A stretch of 44,893 nucleotides of DNA. It comes from Thiotrichales bacterium (lineage in GTDB: Bacteria; Pseudomonadota; Gammaproteobacteria; Beggiatoales; Beggiatoaceae). Location of the stretch: the NCBI GenBank assembly GCA_016744475.1, contig JADGEH010000032.1, forward strand, positions 1-44,893, in the 5' to 3' direction. The notes beneath the pieces were generated by a model, which ran no database searches, had not been told where the DNA came from, and was given only the letters and a program-made list of their open reading frames with translations. This document shows positions 7,912 through 16,888 of this stretch, piece after piece. Within the stretch, counting starts at the first letter, position 1, and each line of letters starts with the position of its first letter. Made by a program: the position numbers and the translations under genes.

Positions 7912-10155
7912 CTAACCCACTTCATTCACCGCTTTTAGTGCCTGATTAAAGGTGTCGCTAGGACGCATCACAGCTTGGAGTTTTTCAGGATCAAGAACGA
8001 AGTAACCGCCCAGTTCCCCTTCTCCTCCTTGCACATGAGCGATTTCATCAATGATTTTGTCTGCGTTTTCAGCCAAGGTTTTGGCTAATGACACAAACTG
8101 AGCTTTAAGCTCAGTATCTTCATTTTGCATGGCTAGAGCTTCAGCCCAATACAGTGTCAAGAAAAAGTGGCTGCCACGGTTATCCAGTTCCCCGGTGCGT
8201 GGTGAAGGGGATTGATCGTTGTCCAGCAATTTACCAATAGCAGCATCTAAGGTTTCGGCAAGAATCCCTGCTTTGCGGTTATCCTTTTTGCCCGATATTT
8301 CTTCTAATGAAACAGTCAAAGCTAAAAACTCACCCAGAGAATCCCAACTTAAATGGTTTTCTTCCAATAATTGTTGCATCAACTTAGGTGCAGTTCCCCC
8401 GGCCCCCGTTTCAAACAAGTTGCCCCCCTTCATTAAAGGCACAATAGATAACATCTTGGCGCTGGTACCGAGTTCCATAATCGGGAAGAGATCGGTCAAA
8501 TAATCACGCAAAATATTACCCGTTACTGAAATGGTGTCTTTGCCGTGCATCACCCGCTCTAGGGTGTAACGCATTGAACGCAGGGGCGACATGATTTGAA
8601 TATCCACATCACTCAAGTCATGTTCAGCAAGATAGGTTTTGACTTTTTTAATCAGCTCAGCGTCGTGTCCACGGTATTCGTCCAACCAGAAAACGGCGGG
8701 TGTGCCTGATTGACGGGCACGCTTGACGGCAAGTTTAACCCAGTCATGCACAGGCTCATCCTTGGTTTGGCACATGCGCCAGATGTCACCTTTTTCAACG
8801 TGCTGTTCAAGCAATATCTCACCCGTTTCACAATCCACAATACGGGCTGAACCATCAGTGGGCAGTTCAAAGGTTTTATCATGCGAGCCATATTCTTCGG
8901 CTTTTTGCGCCATCAAACCCACGTTAGGTACGGTGCCCATGGTGGTGGGATCAAACTGACCATTGGTTTTACAAAAGTTGATGACCTCTTGATAGATGCG
9001 GGCGTAGGTGCTTTCGGGCATCACCGCTTTAGTATCTTTGAGCTTGCCATTAGGCCCCCACATTTTACCGCCAGCACGGATCATAGCGGGCATGGAGGCA
9101 TCGACAATCACATCATTCGGCGCGTGCAGGTTAGAAATGCCCTTGCGTGTATCCACCATCGCCAGCTCTGGACGATGTTGCAAACAAGCATGTAAATCAT
9201 CTTCAATTTCAACCCGTACAGAGCGCGGCAGTGATTGAATCTTTTCGTACACACTGCTGATGCCGTTGTTGGGGTTAACTTCCAAACGCTCGAACAACTC
9301 GCCGTGTTTTTCAAACGCTTCTTTATAGAACACTTTCACAGCATGACCAAAAACAATCGGATGAGACACCTTCATCATGGTGGCTTTCATGTGTAGCGAG
9401 AACATCACGCCCGTATCCATCGCATCTTGCAGTTGCTCTTCAAAAAACTGGCACAGTGCTTTGACGCTCATAAACATGCTGTCGATGATTTCGCCTTCTA
9501 GTAGTGGGGTTTTTTCTTTTAACACCATGACTTCACCGTAGCGTGTCACCAACTCCATGCGTACATCGCGGGCTTTGTCCAAGGTCATGCATTTTTCGCT
9601 GGAATAAAAATCACCTTGACGCATGTGGGACACATGCGTTTGCGAAGCCTGACTCCATTTGCTCATTTCGTGCGGGTGCTTTTGTGCAAAATGTTTCACT
9701 GCGTGTGGCGCACGGCGGTCAGAATTGCCTTCACGCAAGACGGGATTCACGGCACTACCCAAGACCTTGGAATACCGCGCTTTGATCTGTTTTTCTTTAT
9801 CGTCGTGTGGCTCATCAGCATAATTCGGCACCGCAAATCCGTGTTCTTGTAACTCAGCAATGGCGGCATTGAGTTGCGGAACCGAGGCGCTGATATTCGG
9901 TAACTTAATGATATTGGTATCGGCTACTTGGGTAAGCTGGCTCAGATTGTCGAGGCAATCAACGACCTGTTGTTCGGCTCCAAGATAATCTGAGAATTCA
10001 GCCAGTATGCGAGCGGATAAGGAAATGTCACTTTCCTTGATATTAATATTTGCTGGAGCGGTAAAGGTGCGAATAATTGGCAGCAGGGAAGAGGCTGCTA
10101 GTAAAGGGGATTCATCGGTTAGCGTATAGATGATGGTTGCGTTGTCGTTGCTCAT
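7912..10155 (-). CDS. icd: Monomeric NADP-dependent isocitrate dehydrogenase
   Basis: This 747-residue cytoplasmic enzyme of the monomeric IDH family decarboxylates isocitrate to 2-oxoglutarate with NADP in the TCA cycle. The length fits (about 740), and family blocks are clear throughout: SDNANIIYT-like N-terminus (here [15 protein letters not shown]), a GNSDRRAP block, [19 protein letters not shown], and [25 protein letters not shown] near residues 550-580. It is unrelated in sequence to the homodimeric E. coli-type enzyme. AAAGGT precedes the ATG. It is transcribed alone and ends 8 bases after a MITE-like element. The identification is very secure. Confidence 0.96.
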   Translation of the reverse strand: MSNDNATIIYTLTDESPLLAASSLLPIIRTFTAPANINIKESDISLSARILAEFSDYLGAEQQVVDCLDNLSQLTQVADTNIIKLPNISASVPQLNAAIAELQEHGFAVPNYADEPHDDKEKQIKARYSKVLGSAVNPVLREGNSDRRAPHAVKHFAQKHPHEMSKWSQASQTHVSHMRQGDFYSSEKCMTLDKARDVRMELVTRYGEVMVLKEKTPLLEGEIIDSMFMSVKALCQFFEEQLQDAMDTGVMFSLHMKATMMKVSHPIVFGHAVKVFYKEAFEKHGELFERLEVNPNNGISSVYEKIQSLPRSVRVEIEDDLHACLQHRPELAMVDTRKGISNLHAPNDVIVDASMPAMIRAGGKMWGPNGKLKDTKAVMPESTYARIYQEVINFCKTNGQFDPTTMGTVPNVGLMAQKAEEYGSHDKTFELPTDGSARIVDCETGEILLEQHVEKGDIWRMCQTKDEPVHDWVKLAVKRARQSGTPAVFWLDEYRGHDAELIKKVKTYLAEHDLSDVDIQIMSPLRSMRYTLERVMHGKDTISVTGNILRDYLTDLFPIMELGTSAKMLSIVPLMKGGNLFETGAGGTAPKLMQQLLEENHLSWDSLGEFLALTVSLEEISGKKDNRKAGILAETLDAAIGKLLDNDQSPSPRTGELDNRGSHFFLTLYWAEALAMQNEDTELKAQFVSLAKTLAENADKIIDEIAHVQGGEGELGGYFVLDPEKLQAVMRPSDTFNQALKAVNEVG

Positions 10156-10375
10156 AGTACCTTTGATGTGTTGTGTGCTGGGGTAGCGTCATATGCTGAC
10201 CAGGTGCCGTTATAACGGTGAATGGGTGGCTGTCCTAAGCTTAAGCTTTAGTATGGAAAAGGCATTCAAAGTATATACTGATTTAATACGGGCAATCATT
10301 TGATTTATAAATACAAAGCCTTAAAGTAAATAGCAACCGATGGATCAATGAAGCATGTAGGTGCATAAGGCTTTG

Positions 10376-10446
10376 CCGTCATGCGCCGAATGTTTCCCAA
10401 ATGGCGGATAACGACGCAAAAAGACGCGCCTTATCCGCCCTATGTG
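10376..10446. repeat. REP-like hairpin (GGCGGATAA type)
   Basis: GGCGGATAA at 10403-10411 pairs with TTATCCGCC at 10431-10439, with an internal ACGCAAAAAGACGC loop. Hairpins of this GGCGGATAA type are dispersed in many gammaproteobacteria. The rest of 10156-10519 contains no recognised gene. Confidence 0.6.
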
Positions 10447-10519
10447 AGCTGAGCAACACGTCACCTGAATGGCCTTATTCCCTCTTTATTCTTCCTTTTT
10501 CCCCTTATTTTTCCAAATC

Positions 10520-10533
10520 TTGATTCAGATCAA
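10520..10533 (+). promoter_or_regulatory. FNR/DNR-type regulator box upstream of nosR
   Basis: The sequence TTGATTCAGATCAA is an exact match to the FNR-family consensus TTGAT-N4-ATCAA. Its centre is about 76 bp before the preferred nosR ATG, leaving room for a class II promoter whose start point would fall near 10568. Denitrification genes are commonly activated at such sites by FNR, DNR or NnrR, so low oxygen (with nitric oxide in the DNR case) is the likely signal. Which regulator binds cannot be told. Confidence 0.8.
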
Positions 10534-10602
10534 ATCATTCCCGTCAAGACTTCCGTTAAGCTGCCAAGATAGTTTTACGCCATGCCGTTTTGGGAGTCTT
10601 AC

Positions 10603-12732
10603 ATGCCACGTCCGACCATCATCTTTTTGACCCTGTTGGTTTTTCTTAATCCTCTTCTTGGTATTGCTGCGTCTACGGATTTTGATGTTCACAGTGCAGC
10701 CCGTCAGTTTTTTCCTACTGCCAATAAATTAAGTGATTTTCAGGGAACACCGCCCGCTATCGAAGTGTCTGAAGATGACACGCTGCTTGGTTATGTGTTT
10801 TTAACGCGCGATATGGTGCAAATTCCTGCTTATTCGGGTCAGCCTGTTGATTTAGTCATCGGTTTGGATATGCAGGCCAAAATCGTGGGTGCTCAGGTGG
10901 TGGAGCACCATGAGCCGATTTTATTGGTGGGAATACCTGAATCCAAATTAGATGATTTTGCCAATGCCTACATTGGCAAAGCGGCGACCGATGCTGTGCG
11001 AGTGGGTGCGCCTAAGCCCGGTTATGCCAATGTGGATGCCATCACGGGTGCGACCGTCACGGTCATCGTGGTCAACCGCACCATCATGCGTGCCGTGCGG
11101 GAGATCGCCAAAAGCCGTCAATTAATTCAATCAAGGGCTGAGGTACAAGCAGCCACGTTGCTGGAGACCTATCAAGCGGCGGACTGGCAAAAATTATCGG
11201 GTGATGGATCGATTCGTCGTTTGCATTTAACCCATGCCCAGGTGGCAGACGGTTTTGTCGGTACGCAAGCCGAAGGCACGATTAAAGGCGTGCCAGACAA
11301 TAATTTCATTGATATGTATTACACCTATCTCAACGCGCCAACGATTGGACGTAACTTGCTGGGTGAACGCCAGTACAAATGGCTGATGGGCGAACTCAAG
11401 CCCGACGAACATGCGATTGCGGTGATGGCGAATGGTGAGTACTCATTTAAGGGTTCTGGCTATGTGCGCGGCGGGATTTTTGACCGTGTGCAACTGGTGC
11501 AAAATCAGCAAACGTATAATTTCCGTGATCTGGATCATTACCGTCTCAGTGATGTGTATTTAGAGGGAATGCCTCACTTTGCGGAGCGTTCGATCTTCAT
11601 TGTGCGCAAGGATATGAATTTGGAGTTAGGTGCACCTTGGTCGTTGGAATTATTGGTGCGTCAGCAGATTGGTCCGGTGGACAGTGTGTTTAGCAGTTTT
11701 GTGGGGGAATATGACATTCCAGAGCGCTATGTGGAGCGTCCTGCCCCCCTCGCGTCCACTGTCAGTCTTGCCATCTTAGAAGCCGAAGAACAACCGATGT
11801 GGGTGGAAGTATGGGAAGACCGCACATTCAAAACCACCCTCTTGCTGGTCGCTCTGGGTGTATTGGTGTTCATCCTGTTATTTCAGGATATGTTGATTCG
11901 TTATCCAAACTTGCTGGGCTATTTGCGCACAAGTTTTTTGCTCTACACCAGTATTATCATTGGCTGGTATTTGCTCGGACAGTTGTCTGTGGTGAATGTC
12001 TTAACCTTTGCTAATGCGGTGTTGACCGAGTTCAAATGGGAAACCTTCCTGATCGATCCGATCATGTTCATTTTGTGGAGCTTTGTTGCCGTCACCTTGC
12101 TGCTGTGGGGGCGTGGTATCTACTGTGGTTGGCTCTGTCCTTTCGGTGCATTACAAAAACTTATCAATCAGGCCGCGCGGGTGCTGCGTGTGCCTCAATT
12201 TGAATTCCCGCATATTGTGCATGAGCGTTTATGGGCGCTGAAATATTTGATTCTGCTGGGTTTGTTTGCCGTGTCTTTGCATGACATAGGCACTGCTGAG
12301 CGCTACGCAGAAATCGAACCCTTCAAGACCGCGATTACTTTGCAATTCATGCGTGAACTGCCTTTTGTTTTATATGCGCTCGGTCTGCTGCTGGTCTCTG
12401 CCTTTAACTGCAAGTTCTACTGTAAATACTTATGTCCGCTGGGCGCGGCACTGGCGATTCCTTCCAAGCTGCGTTTATACGATTGGCTGCGCCGCCGTAA
12501 AGAATGCGGTAAGCCTTGTCAGGTCTGTGCACGAGAATGTGAGATTCAGGCGATTAATGATACGGGCGACATTCATCCCAGCGAGTGCCATTACTGCTTA
12601 GATTGTCAAGTGACCTATTTAGATAATACCAAGTGTCCACCATTGGCTGAGCGCCGCAAACGGCATGAAAAAGCCGAGCGCGCCAAGCACACCATACACA
12701 GCATCAAACCCGTCGTTAAAAGTTCTTCATAA
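10603..12732 (+). CDS. nosR: NosR, membrane flavo-iron-sulfur protein for nitrous oxide reduction
   Basis: NosR is an inner-membrane protein needed for nosZ expression and for electron delivery to nitrous oxide reductase. From the ATG at 10603 it has 709 residues. A signal-like hydrophobic stretch is followed by a periplasmic FMN-binding domain with the flavinylation motif D-A-I-T-G-A-T151. Next come several membrane spans (about residues 405-620), two cytoplasmic polyferredoxin-type motifs (CGWLCPFGAL from C508, and CKYLCPLGAAL), and a C-terminal pair of 4Fe-4S clusters (CGKPCQVCARECE; ECHYCLDC). I prefer 10603 over the ATG at 10582 because GGGAG lies 6 bases before it. An FNR-type box lies upstream; nosZ follows after 272 bp. 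Confidence 0.96.
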   Translation: MPRPTIIFLTLLVFLNPLLGIAASTDFDVHSAARQFFPTANKLSDFQGTPPAIEVSEDDTLLGYVFLTRDMVQIPAYSGQPVDLVIGLDMQAKIVGAQVVEHHEPILLVGIPESKLDDFANAYIGKAATDAVRVGAPKPGYANVDAITGATVTVIVVNRTIMRAVREIAKSRQLIQSRAEVQAATLLETYQAADWQKLSGDGSIRRLHLTHAQVADGFVGTQAEGTIKGVPDNNFIDMYYTYLNAPTIGRNLLGERQYKWLMGELKPDEHAIAVMANGEYSFKGSGYVRGGIFDRVQLVQNQQTYNFRDLDHYRLSDVYLEGMPHFAERSIFIVRKDMNLELGAPWSLELLVRQQIGPVDSVFSSFVGEYDIPERYVERPAPLASTVSLAILEAEEQPMWVEVWEDRTFKTTLLLVALGVLVFILLFQDMLIRYPNLLGYLRTSFLLYTSIIIGWYLLGQLSVVNVLTFANAVLTEFKWETFLIDPIMFILWSFVAVTLLLWGRGIYCGWLCPFGALQKLINQAARVLRVPQFEFPHIVHERLWALKYLILLGLFAVSLHDIGTAERYAEIEPFKTAITLQFMRELPFVLYALGLLLVSAFNCKFYCKYLCPLGAALAIPSKLRLYDWLRRRKECGKPCQVCARECEIQAINDTGDIHPSECHYCLDCQVTYLDNTKCPPLAERRKRHEKAERAKHTIHSIKPVVKSSS

Positions 12733-12790
12733 AAAGTTGTTGGTATACCGAGCGTCATCGGTTGGTCAGCAGCTTCTAAGAGGGCATTAA

Positions 12791-12957
12791 TAAAGTTGTT
12801 TGCGCGGGGTATCCATCAAAGCGAAAAGGTGTGGTTTTGAGGTCGGTTTTTCGGTTTTTTGAGGCGAATAGTCATTCTATTTAACGATAAAAAGCGGAAA
12901 AGCGGTTCAAAATCCACGCATTTGTAACTGATGAATATCCCGCGCAACAAGTCTCAT
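12791..12957. repeat. Inverted-repeat element with GACTTGTTGC ends (family Q, copy 1)
   Basis: This degenerate copy of about 167 bp has the right end CGCGCAACAAGTCTCA and the left end TAAAGTTGTTTGCGCG. It shares the central CGGTTTTTTGAGGCGAA with copies at 18395-18556 (opposite strand) and 18903-19067. It occupies most of the nosR-nosZ gap and may influence how nosZ is transcribed. Confidence 0.65.
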
Positions 12958-13004
12958 TATATGCCCTCACCACCACCACACACCCATCAATGAGGTAGTC
13001 AATC

Positions 13005-14906
13005 ATGAGTGATTCTAACGATAAATCTGGTGTATCTCGACGTAAGTTTCTGGTCGCCTCTGGCCTGACAGGCATTGCCGCAGGCGGAGGAATGACGGCG
13101 GCCCTATTGCCTATGGCGGCACAATCATCAGAACCAGGTGCGGACGGCTATGTCGCTCCGGGTGAGCTGGATGATTATTACGGTTTTTACAGCAGCGGAC
13201 AAAGTGGCGAGGTGCGCGTATATGGCATTCCGTCCATGCGCGAGTTAAAGCGTATTCCTGTTTTCAATTACTTCCCTGCCACTGGTTGGGGCGTGACCAA
13301 TGAAAGTCGCAAAATTTTGTATGAAGGTTTGACTCCACAAGGTAAGCGCCGCGCTGATAAACAAGGCGGTATATTGCGCAATGGTGATACCCATCATCCC
13401 CACATGTCTTATACCGATGGCACTTATGATGGGCGTTATTTGTTCATTAACGATAAAGCCAATTCTCGCGTCGCACGTATCCGTATGGATTTAATGGTGT
13501 GCGATAAGATCGTACAGATTCCTAATGTACAAGCGGTGCACGGTCTGCGTTTGCAAAAATTCCCCCGCACGGGTTATGTGTTTTGTAACGGTGAGTTCAT
13601 GATTCCACAGCCCAATGATGGGCGCGACATGTACGATCCCTCTAAATACTACACGCTGTTTTCTGCGCTTGACGGCGACACCATGGAAGTAAAATGGCAA
13701 GTCAAAGTCTCTGGCAACTTGGACAACACCAACGCAGATTACGCAGGGCGTTATGCTTTCTCCACCTGTTACAACTCAGAAAATGGAGTCGTCCTGGGCG
13801 AAATGATGCGTGCAGAACGCGATCATGTCGTGGTATTCAACATTGCTCGCATTGAAGAAGCCGTGAAACAAGGTAAATTCACCACCATTGGTGATTCCAA
13901 AGTCCCTGTTGTCGATGGCACCAAAGGCTCTGATCTCACCTTATACATTCCCATTCCTAAAGGGCCTCACGGCATCAACACCTCGCCCGATGGCAAATAC
14001 TTTATTGCCAATGGCAAGTTGTCGCCCACCGTGTCTGTGGTCGAAATCGCCAAGCTCGATGAATACTTTGACGGTAAATTGAAAGAACCTCGTGACGTGG
14101 TGGTGGCTGAACCAGAGCTGGGTTTAGGGCCGCTACACACCACCTTTGACGGACGCGGAAATGCGTATACCACCTTATTCATCGACTCCCAAGTGGCTAA
14201 ATGGAACTTAGAAGATGCGATCAAAGGTTTCAAAGACGGCAAAACCAATCCGATTCGTCAGAAACTCGATGTGCATTACCAACCCGGTCATCTCAACGCC
14301 AGCATGGCAGAGACCAAAGAAGCCGATGGCAAATGGCTGATCAGTTTGAACAAGTTCTCTAAAGACCGTTTCTTAAATGTCGGCCCGTTGAAACCTGAGT
14401 GCGATCAATTGATTGATATTTCTGGCGACGAAATGAAGCTAGTGCATGACGGCCCGACCTATTCCGAGCCCCATGATTGCATCGTAGTGCGCCGTGATGT
14501 GCTGCATCCAAGCCGCTTGTACGACCCCAATGATCCGATGTTCGATGATTTAAAAGCGCAGGCGAAAAAAGACGGTGTAGAGATAGGTAAAGACAATAAA
14601 GTGATACGCGATGGTAATAAAGTGCGACTCTACATGATGTCTTATGCACCCAATTACGGCATCACGGACTTCAAAGTAAAACAAGGCGATGAAGTCACCA
14701 TCATCATCAAAAATATTGATGAGATCGAAGATGTGACTCACGGTTTCACTTTAACTAACTACGACATCCAGATGGAAATCAGCCCACAGCAGACGGTTTC
14801 TGTGACCTTTATTGCCGATGAAGTCGGCATGTTCTGGTACTACTGTCAGTGGTTCTGTCATGCATTACACATGGAAATGCGTGGTCGTATGATGGTGGAA
14901 GCTTAA
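13005..14906 (+). CDS. nosZ: Nitrous oxide reductase NosZ (clade I, Tat-exported)
   Basis: This 633-residue periplasmic multicopper enzyme reduces N2O to N2, the last step of denitrification. A twin-arginine signal is present (S-R12-R13-K-F-L then a hydrophobic stretch), typical of clade I. The seven-bladed propeller carries the CuZ cluster histidines, beginning with H130-H131 in DTHHPH and including GPHG, HTT, GHLNA and EPHD segments. The C-terminal cupredoxin domain has the CuA ligands C614, C618, H622 and M625, with W616 between the cysteines. GAGGT precedes the ATG. Length and motifs are complete, so the enzyme looks functional. The maturation genes nosDFYL do not follow here. Confidence 0.98.
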   Translation: MSDSNDKSGVSRRKFLVASGLTGIAAGGGMTAALLPMAAQSSEPGADGYVAPGELDDYYGFYSSGQSGEVRVYGIPSMRELKRIPVFNYFPATGWGVTNESRKILYEGLTPQGKRRADKQGGILRNGDTHHPHMSYTDGTYDGRYLFINDKANSRVARIRMDLMVCDKIVQIPNVQAVHGLRLQKFPRTGYVFCNGEFMIPQPNDGRDMYDPSKYYTLFSALDGDTMEVKWQVKVSGNLDNTNADYAGRYAFSTCYNSENGVVLGEMMRAERDHVVVFNIARIEEAVKQGKFTTIGDSKVPVVDGTKGSDLTLYIPIPKGPHGINTSPDGKYFIANGKLSPTVSVVEIAKLDEYFDGKLKEPRDVVVAEPELGLGPLHTTFDGRGNAYTTLFIDSQVAKWNLEDAIKGFKDGKTNPIRQKLDVHYQPGHLNASMAETKEADGKWLISLNKFSKDRFLNVGPLKPECDQLIDISGDEMKLVHDGPTYSEPHDCIVVRRDVLHPSRLYDPNDPMFDDLKAQAKKDGVEIGKDNKVIRDGNKVRLYMMSYAPNYGITDFKVKQGDEVTIIIKNIDEIEDVTHGFTLTNYDIQMEISPQQTVSVTFIADEVGMFWYYCQWFCHALHMEMRGRMMVEA

Positions 14907-15305
14907 AGCCAGTGCTTTGTAAAACTTAGCTTTTAGGATGAATGTTCCCTCGTTCCCAAGCGCCGCTTGGGAATGCTGTCTTGACCGCGTTGCGGTCAGT
15001 ACTGATACAGGGATAATATTTCAGTGGTACTAGATCATCGTAGTTAAGAACTAATGGTTTTTTGAAGCCTGCCGGGTCTGTCGTACAACTGACTTATGTT
15101 CTCTATAGTTATTAAGTGGCTAATTTGATCCCCCTCCTTGAAGGAAGAGGGATTCAAAGTTAATATTTCCAATCAGACACAGAATGTTAGCCAAGAATTG
15201 GCTCTTACCTATTATTAAGTATGAAGTTTTCCTTGTCCCGCCATCATGCCCCATAACGCTCTGACTCTCTCACCCGTTGCACTAATACCTTCGGACATTG
15301 ATTTA
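14907..15305. other. Non-coding region after nosZ with REP-like hairpins
   Basis: Two adjacent hairpins occur: TTCCCAAGCG/CGCTTGGGAA at 14953-14973 and TGACCGC/GCGGTCA at 14982-14998. The first is of the GTTCCCA...TGGGAATGC type that is widely dispersed in proteobacteria. A CCCCCTCCTTGAAGGA hairpin at 15130-15145 is a fragment of the CCCTCC family. There is no T-tract, no gene, and no nosD-like sequence. Confidence 0.55.
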
Positions 15306-15408
15306 TATAGCTAAAGTACATCATTTATAGGCTTGCGATAGAACCAAACCCAAGACTGCTAGTTCTTGAAGGACTGGCAGTCTTAACAACTGATGTAATC
15401 TTGCTATA
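15306..15408 (-). mobile_element. TATAGC palindromic element, copy A
   Basis: This 103-bp unit is bounded by TATAGC and GCTATA. Its core is a 33-base palindrome (AAGACTGC...GCAGTCTT, here with two mismatches) next to a conserved arm TACATCATTTATAGGCTTGC. It is oriented opposite to copy B and lies at the truncated 3' end of the IS630-type remnant. Confidence 0.85.
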
Positions 15409-15911
15409 TCTTTTCATGACGCGCCAGTTAAAATTCAGTTCCCTCATCACCACCCTGTGTGCTGCTTGTTGAGAATGAATCAAATCGCCATCGTCTTCGT
15501 TTAAGACAACCTCGTCTCTTTTCGGGTTTACTTTTCTGTTTTTTTTCCACTCATCCCCGCTTCATGTAGCAGTTTATGGTAAGAACTTAAGGATGAATAA
15601 GTGATGCCATATTGTGTTTTTATATAAAGAGATAATTCTTTAACAGTGATGCTGTCATGTGTTTTTATATAATGATGAATACTGCTTCGCTCTTCATCAG
15701 TAAAATATCCTTCACTGCCTATGTATCCCAATAGTAAACCTTCTGCACCTTGTTCACGATAGACTCGGTTCCACTTCGTGACAAAATCAACACCTACATT
15801 GAGAACATGACTGATCATGTCTCTGCTTGAACCCGACAAAAACATCTTTGTAGACATAGCGCGTTTAATTTCACGAGGATCACCCTCATTGATTAAGTCA
15901 TCAAGTGTCAT
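15409..15911 (-). pseudogene. IS630-family transposase remnant (HTH part, frameshifted, truncated)
   Basis: The first frame (15528-15911, 127 residues) is a winged helix-turn-helix DNA-binding region of the kind found at the N-terminus of IS630-family transposases. It includes a WNRVYREQGAEGLL segment and ends GMSGKKTEK. A run of six A just before its end allows a shift into a second frame that continues NRKVNPKRDEVVLNEDDGD toward 15409, matching the KxNPKRDE motif that opens the second half of these transposases. The catalytic DDE domain is missing; the frame ends at the TATAGC element copy A. The element is therefore non-autonomous. IS630 relatives insert at TA, consistent with the TA-flanked small elements in this window. 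Confidence 0.7.
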
Positions 15912-15967
15912 TCTTTAATCCTATATAATGATAAATAGAATATATATTATCATCATTTTTTAGTTTT

Positions 15968-16300
15968 AAGGGGTCGTATGTTTGAAGAATTATCTCTCGC
16001 TGCGAGACGGGGAGAGGCGCAGCCGGGATCGAGTAGCCCGCGACAAGGCATCATTTTGGACGATGGCGCCAGCGATGCGAAGGGTTTTGGTTCGCATCGC
16101 GGGTGTTGCCAAGACACAATGTATTGGCCGTATAGTCATGGGGAAGGCAGTGACCGTAGCAGCGGAGTGCGAAGGTGACTGGGTGATACCGGACGTGTCG
16201 GGGCGCCAAAATAGCATCTCGTGCCCACTTAAGAAGTTCTAAGGGCAAGGATGTCCGTGAACACCTCTTAAGCGATGCGAGACACCACATAGGCAGCTAC
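15968..16300. other. GC-rich, hairpin-rich segment of unknown nature
   Basis: The segment is clearly more GC-rich than its AT-rich flanks and stays open in several frames on both strands (for example + 15978-16178 and 15982-16242, - 15990-16217), with none having a good start signal. It contains strong hairpins: CTCGCTGCGAG near 15997, CATC/GATG near 16046, and a 9-bp stem CGATGCGAA/TTCGCATCG around 16073-16100. That combination fits a structured RNA or the decayed end of a foreign element better than a gene. I cannot identify it. Confidence 0.4.
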
Positions 16301-16361
16301 TTTTCCTTTTTTTACCCGCTCCTGAAGCTCCGTAAAATTTATCTTGGAGGAAATTTTGCTA

Positions 16362-16464
16362 TATAGCAAGATTACATCAGTTGTTAAGACTGCCAGTCCT
16401 TGAAGGACTGGCAGTCTTGGGTTTGGATATATCACAAGCCTATAAAAGATGTACTTTAGCTATA
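16362..16464 (+). mobile_element. TATAGC palindromic element, copy B
   Basis: This 103-bp copy has TATAGC and GCTATA ends and the perfect 33-base core palindrome. With copy A in inverse orientation it brackets 953 bp that include the IS630 remnant and the GC-rich segment. Confidence 0.9.
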
Positions 16465-16471
16465 GTATTTA

Positions 16472-16579
16472 ATGAACAATAACGAGCTTGCTCAGTTATT
16501 GTTGTCTACAATATTGGGCGAGGAGATTATCGAATTGGCGTTTACGCCGCGCATTGCTGAAACAAGGATCGAGTCTTAA
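16472..16579 (+). CDS. Possible 35-residue peptide or gene fragment
   Basis: An ATG eight bases after copy B opens a short frame reading MNNNELAQLLLSTILGEEII and so on to a TAA at 16577. It has no clear ribosome binding site. It may be a remnant or chance. The rest of 16580-16760 shows nothing recognisable. Confidence 0.15.
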   Translation: MNNNELAQLLLSTILGEEIIELAFTPRIAETRIES

Positions 16580-16763
16580 TATGGCTTGCAGCAATTTCAC
16601 CTTATTCATTTTAATGAATGGTGGTTGAATGCACTGTAAACTGCTGAGGAATGATCTTTTAAAAAAAGCTCAGTTTAAGAAAAAAACTATTAATGAATAC
16701 CCGCAAGAAATATTTTTATTGCTTAGAAGAACAATGACCTTCCATAGTGAGCTATATTTAATT

Positions 16764-16801
16764 AAAAAAGGCATATGATATTTCTATCACATGCCTTTTT
16801 T
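16764..16801 (-). terminator. Bidirectional intrinsic terminator
   Basis: An A-rich 5' side, AAAAGGCATATGATA, pairs with TATCACATGCCTTTT with one internal mismatch. It ends in T on both strands. It lies about 90 bp downstream of the secreted lectin-fold gene on the minus strand and is its likely terminator. Confidence 0.75.
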
Positions 16802-16888
16802 ATTGGATGAGATGATGACTTACAGCAATACCTAGGTATTAGACTTGTCCCATCTAAGCCTTTAGAAAGAGGCTCATTTTTGCTCTTT

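Noticed and set aside
15990..16290. Overlapping 75-86 codon frames in the GC-rich segment as genes
   Set aside because: Frames are open on both strands at once, none has a start signal, and no domain is recognised; reported as an unexplained segment instead.
16362..16464. 33-base palindrome read as an intrinsic terminator
   Set aside because: There is no T-tract after the stem, copies lie in both orientations and inside a gene, and the conserved tips mark it as a mobile element. Some termination effect remains possible.
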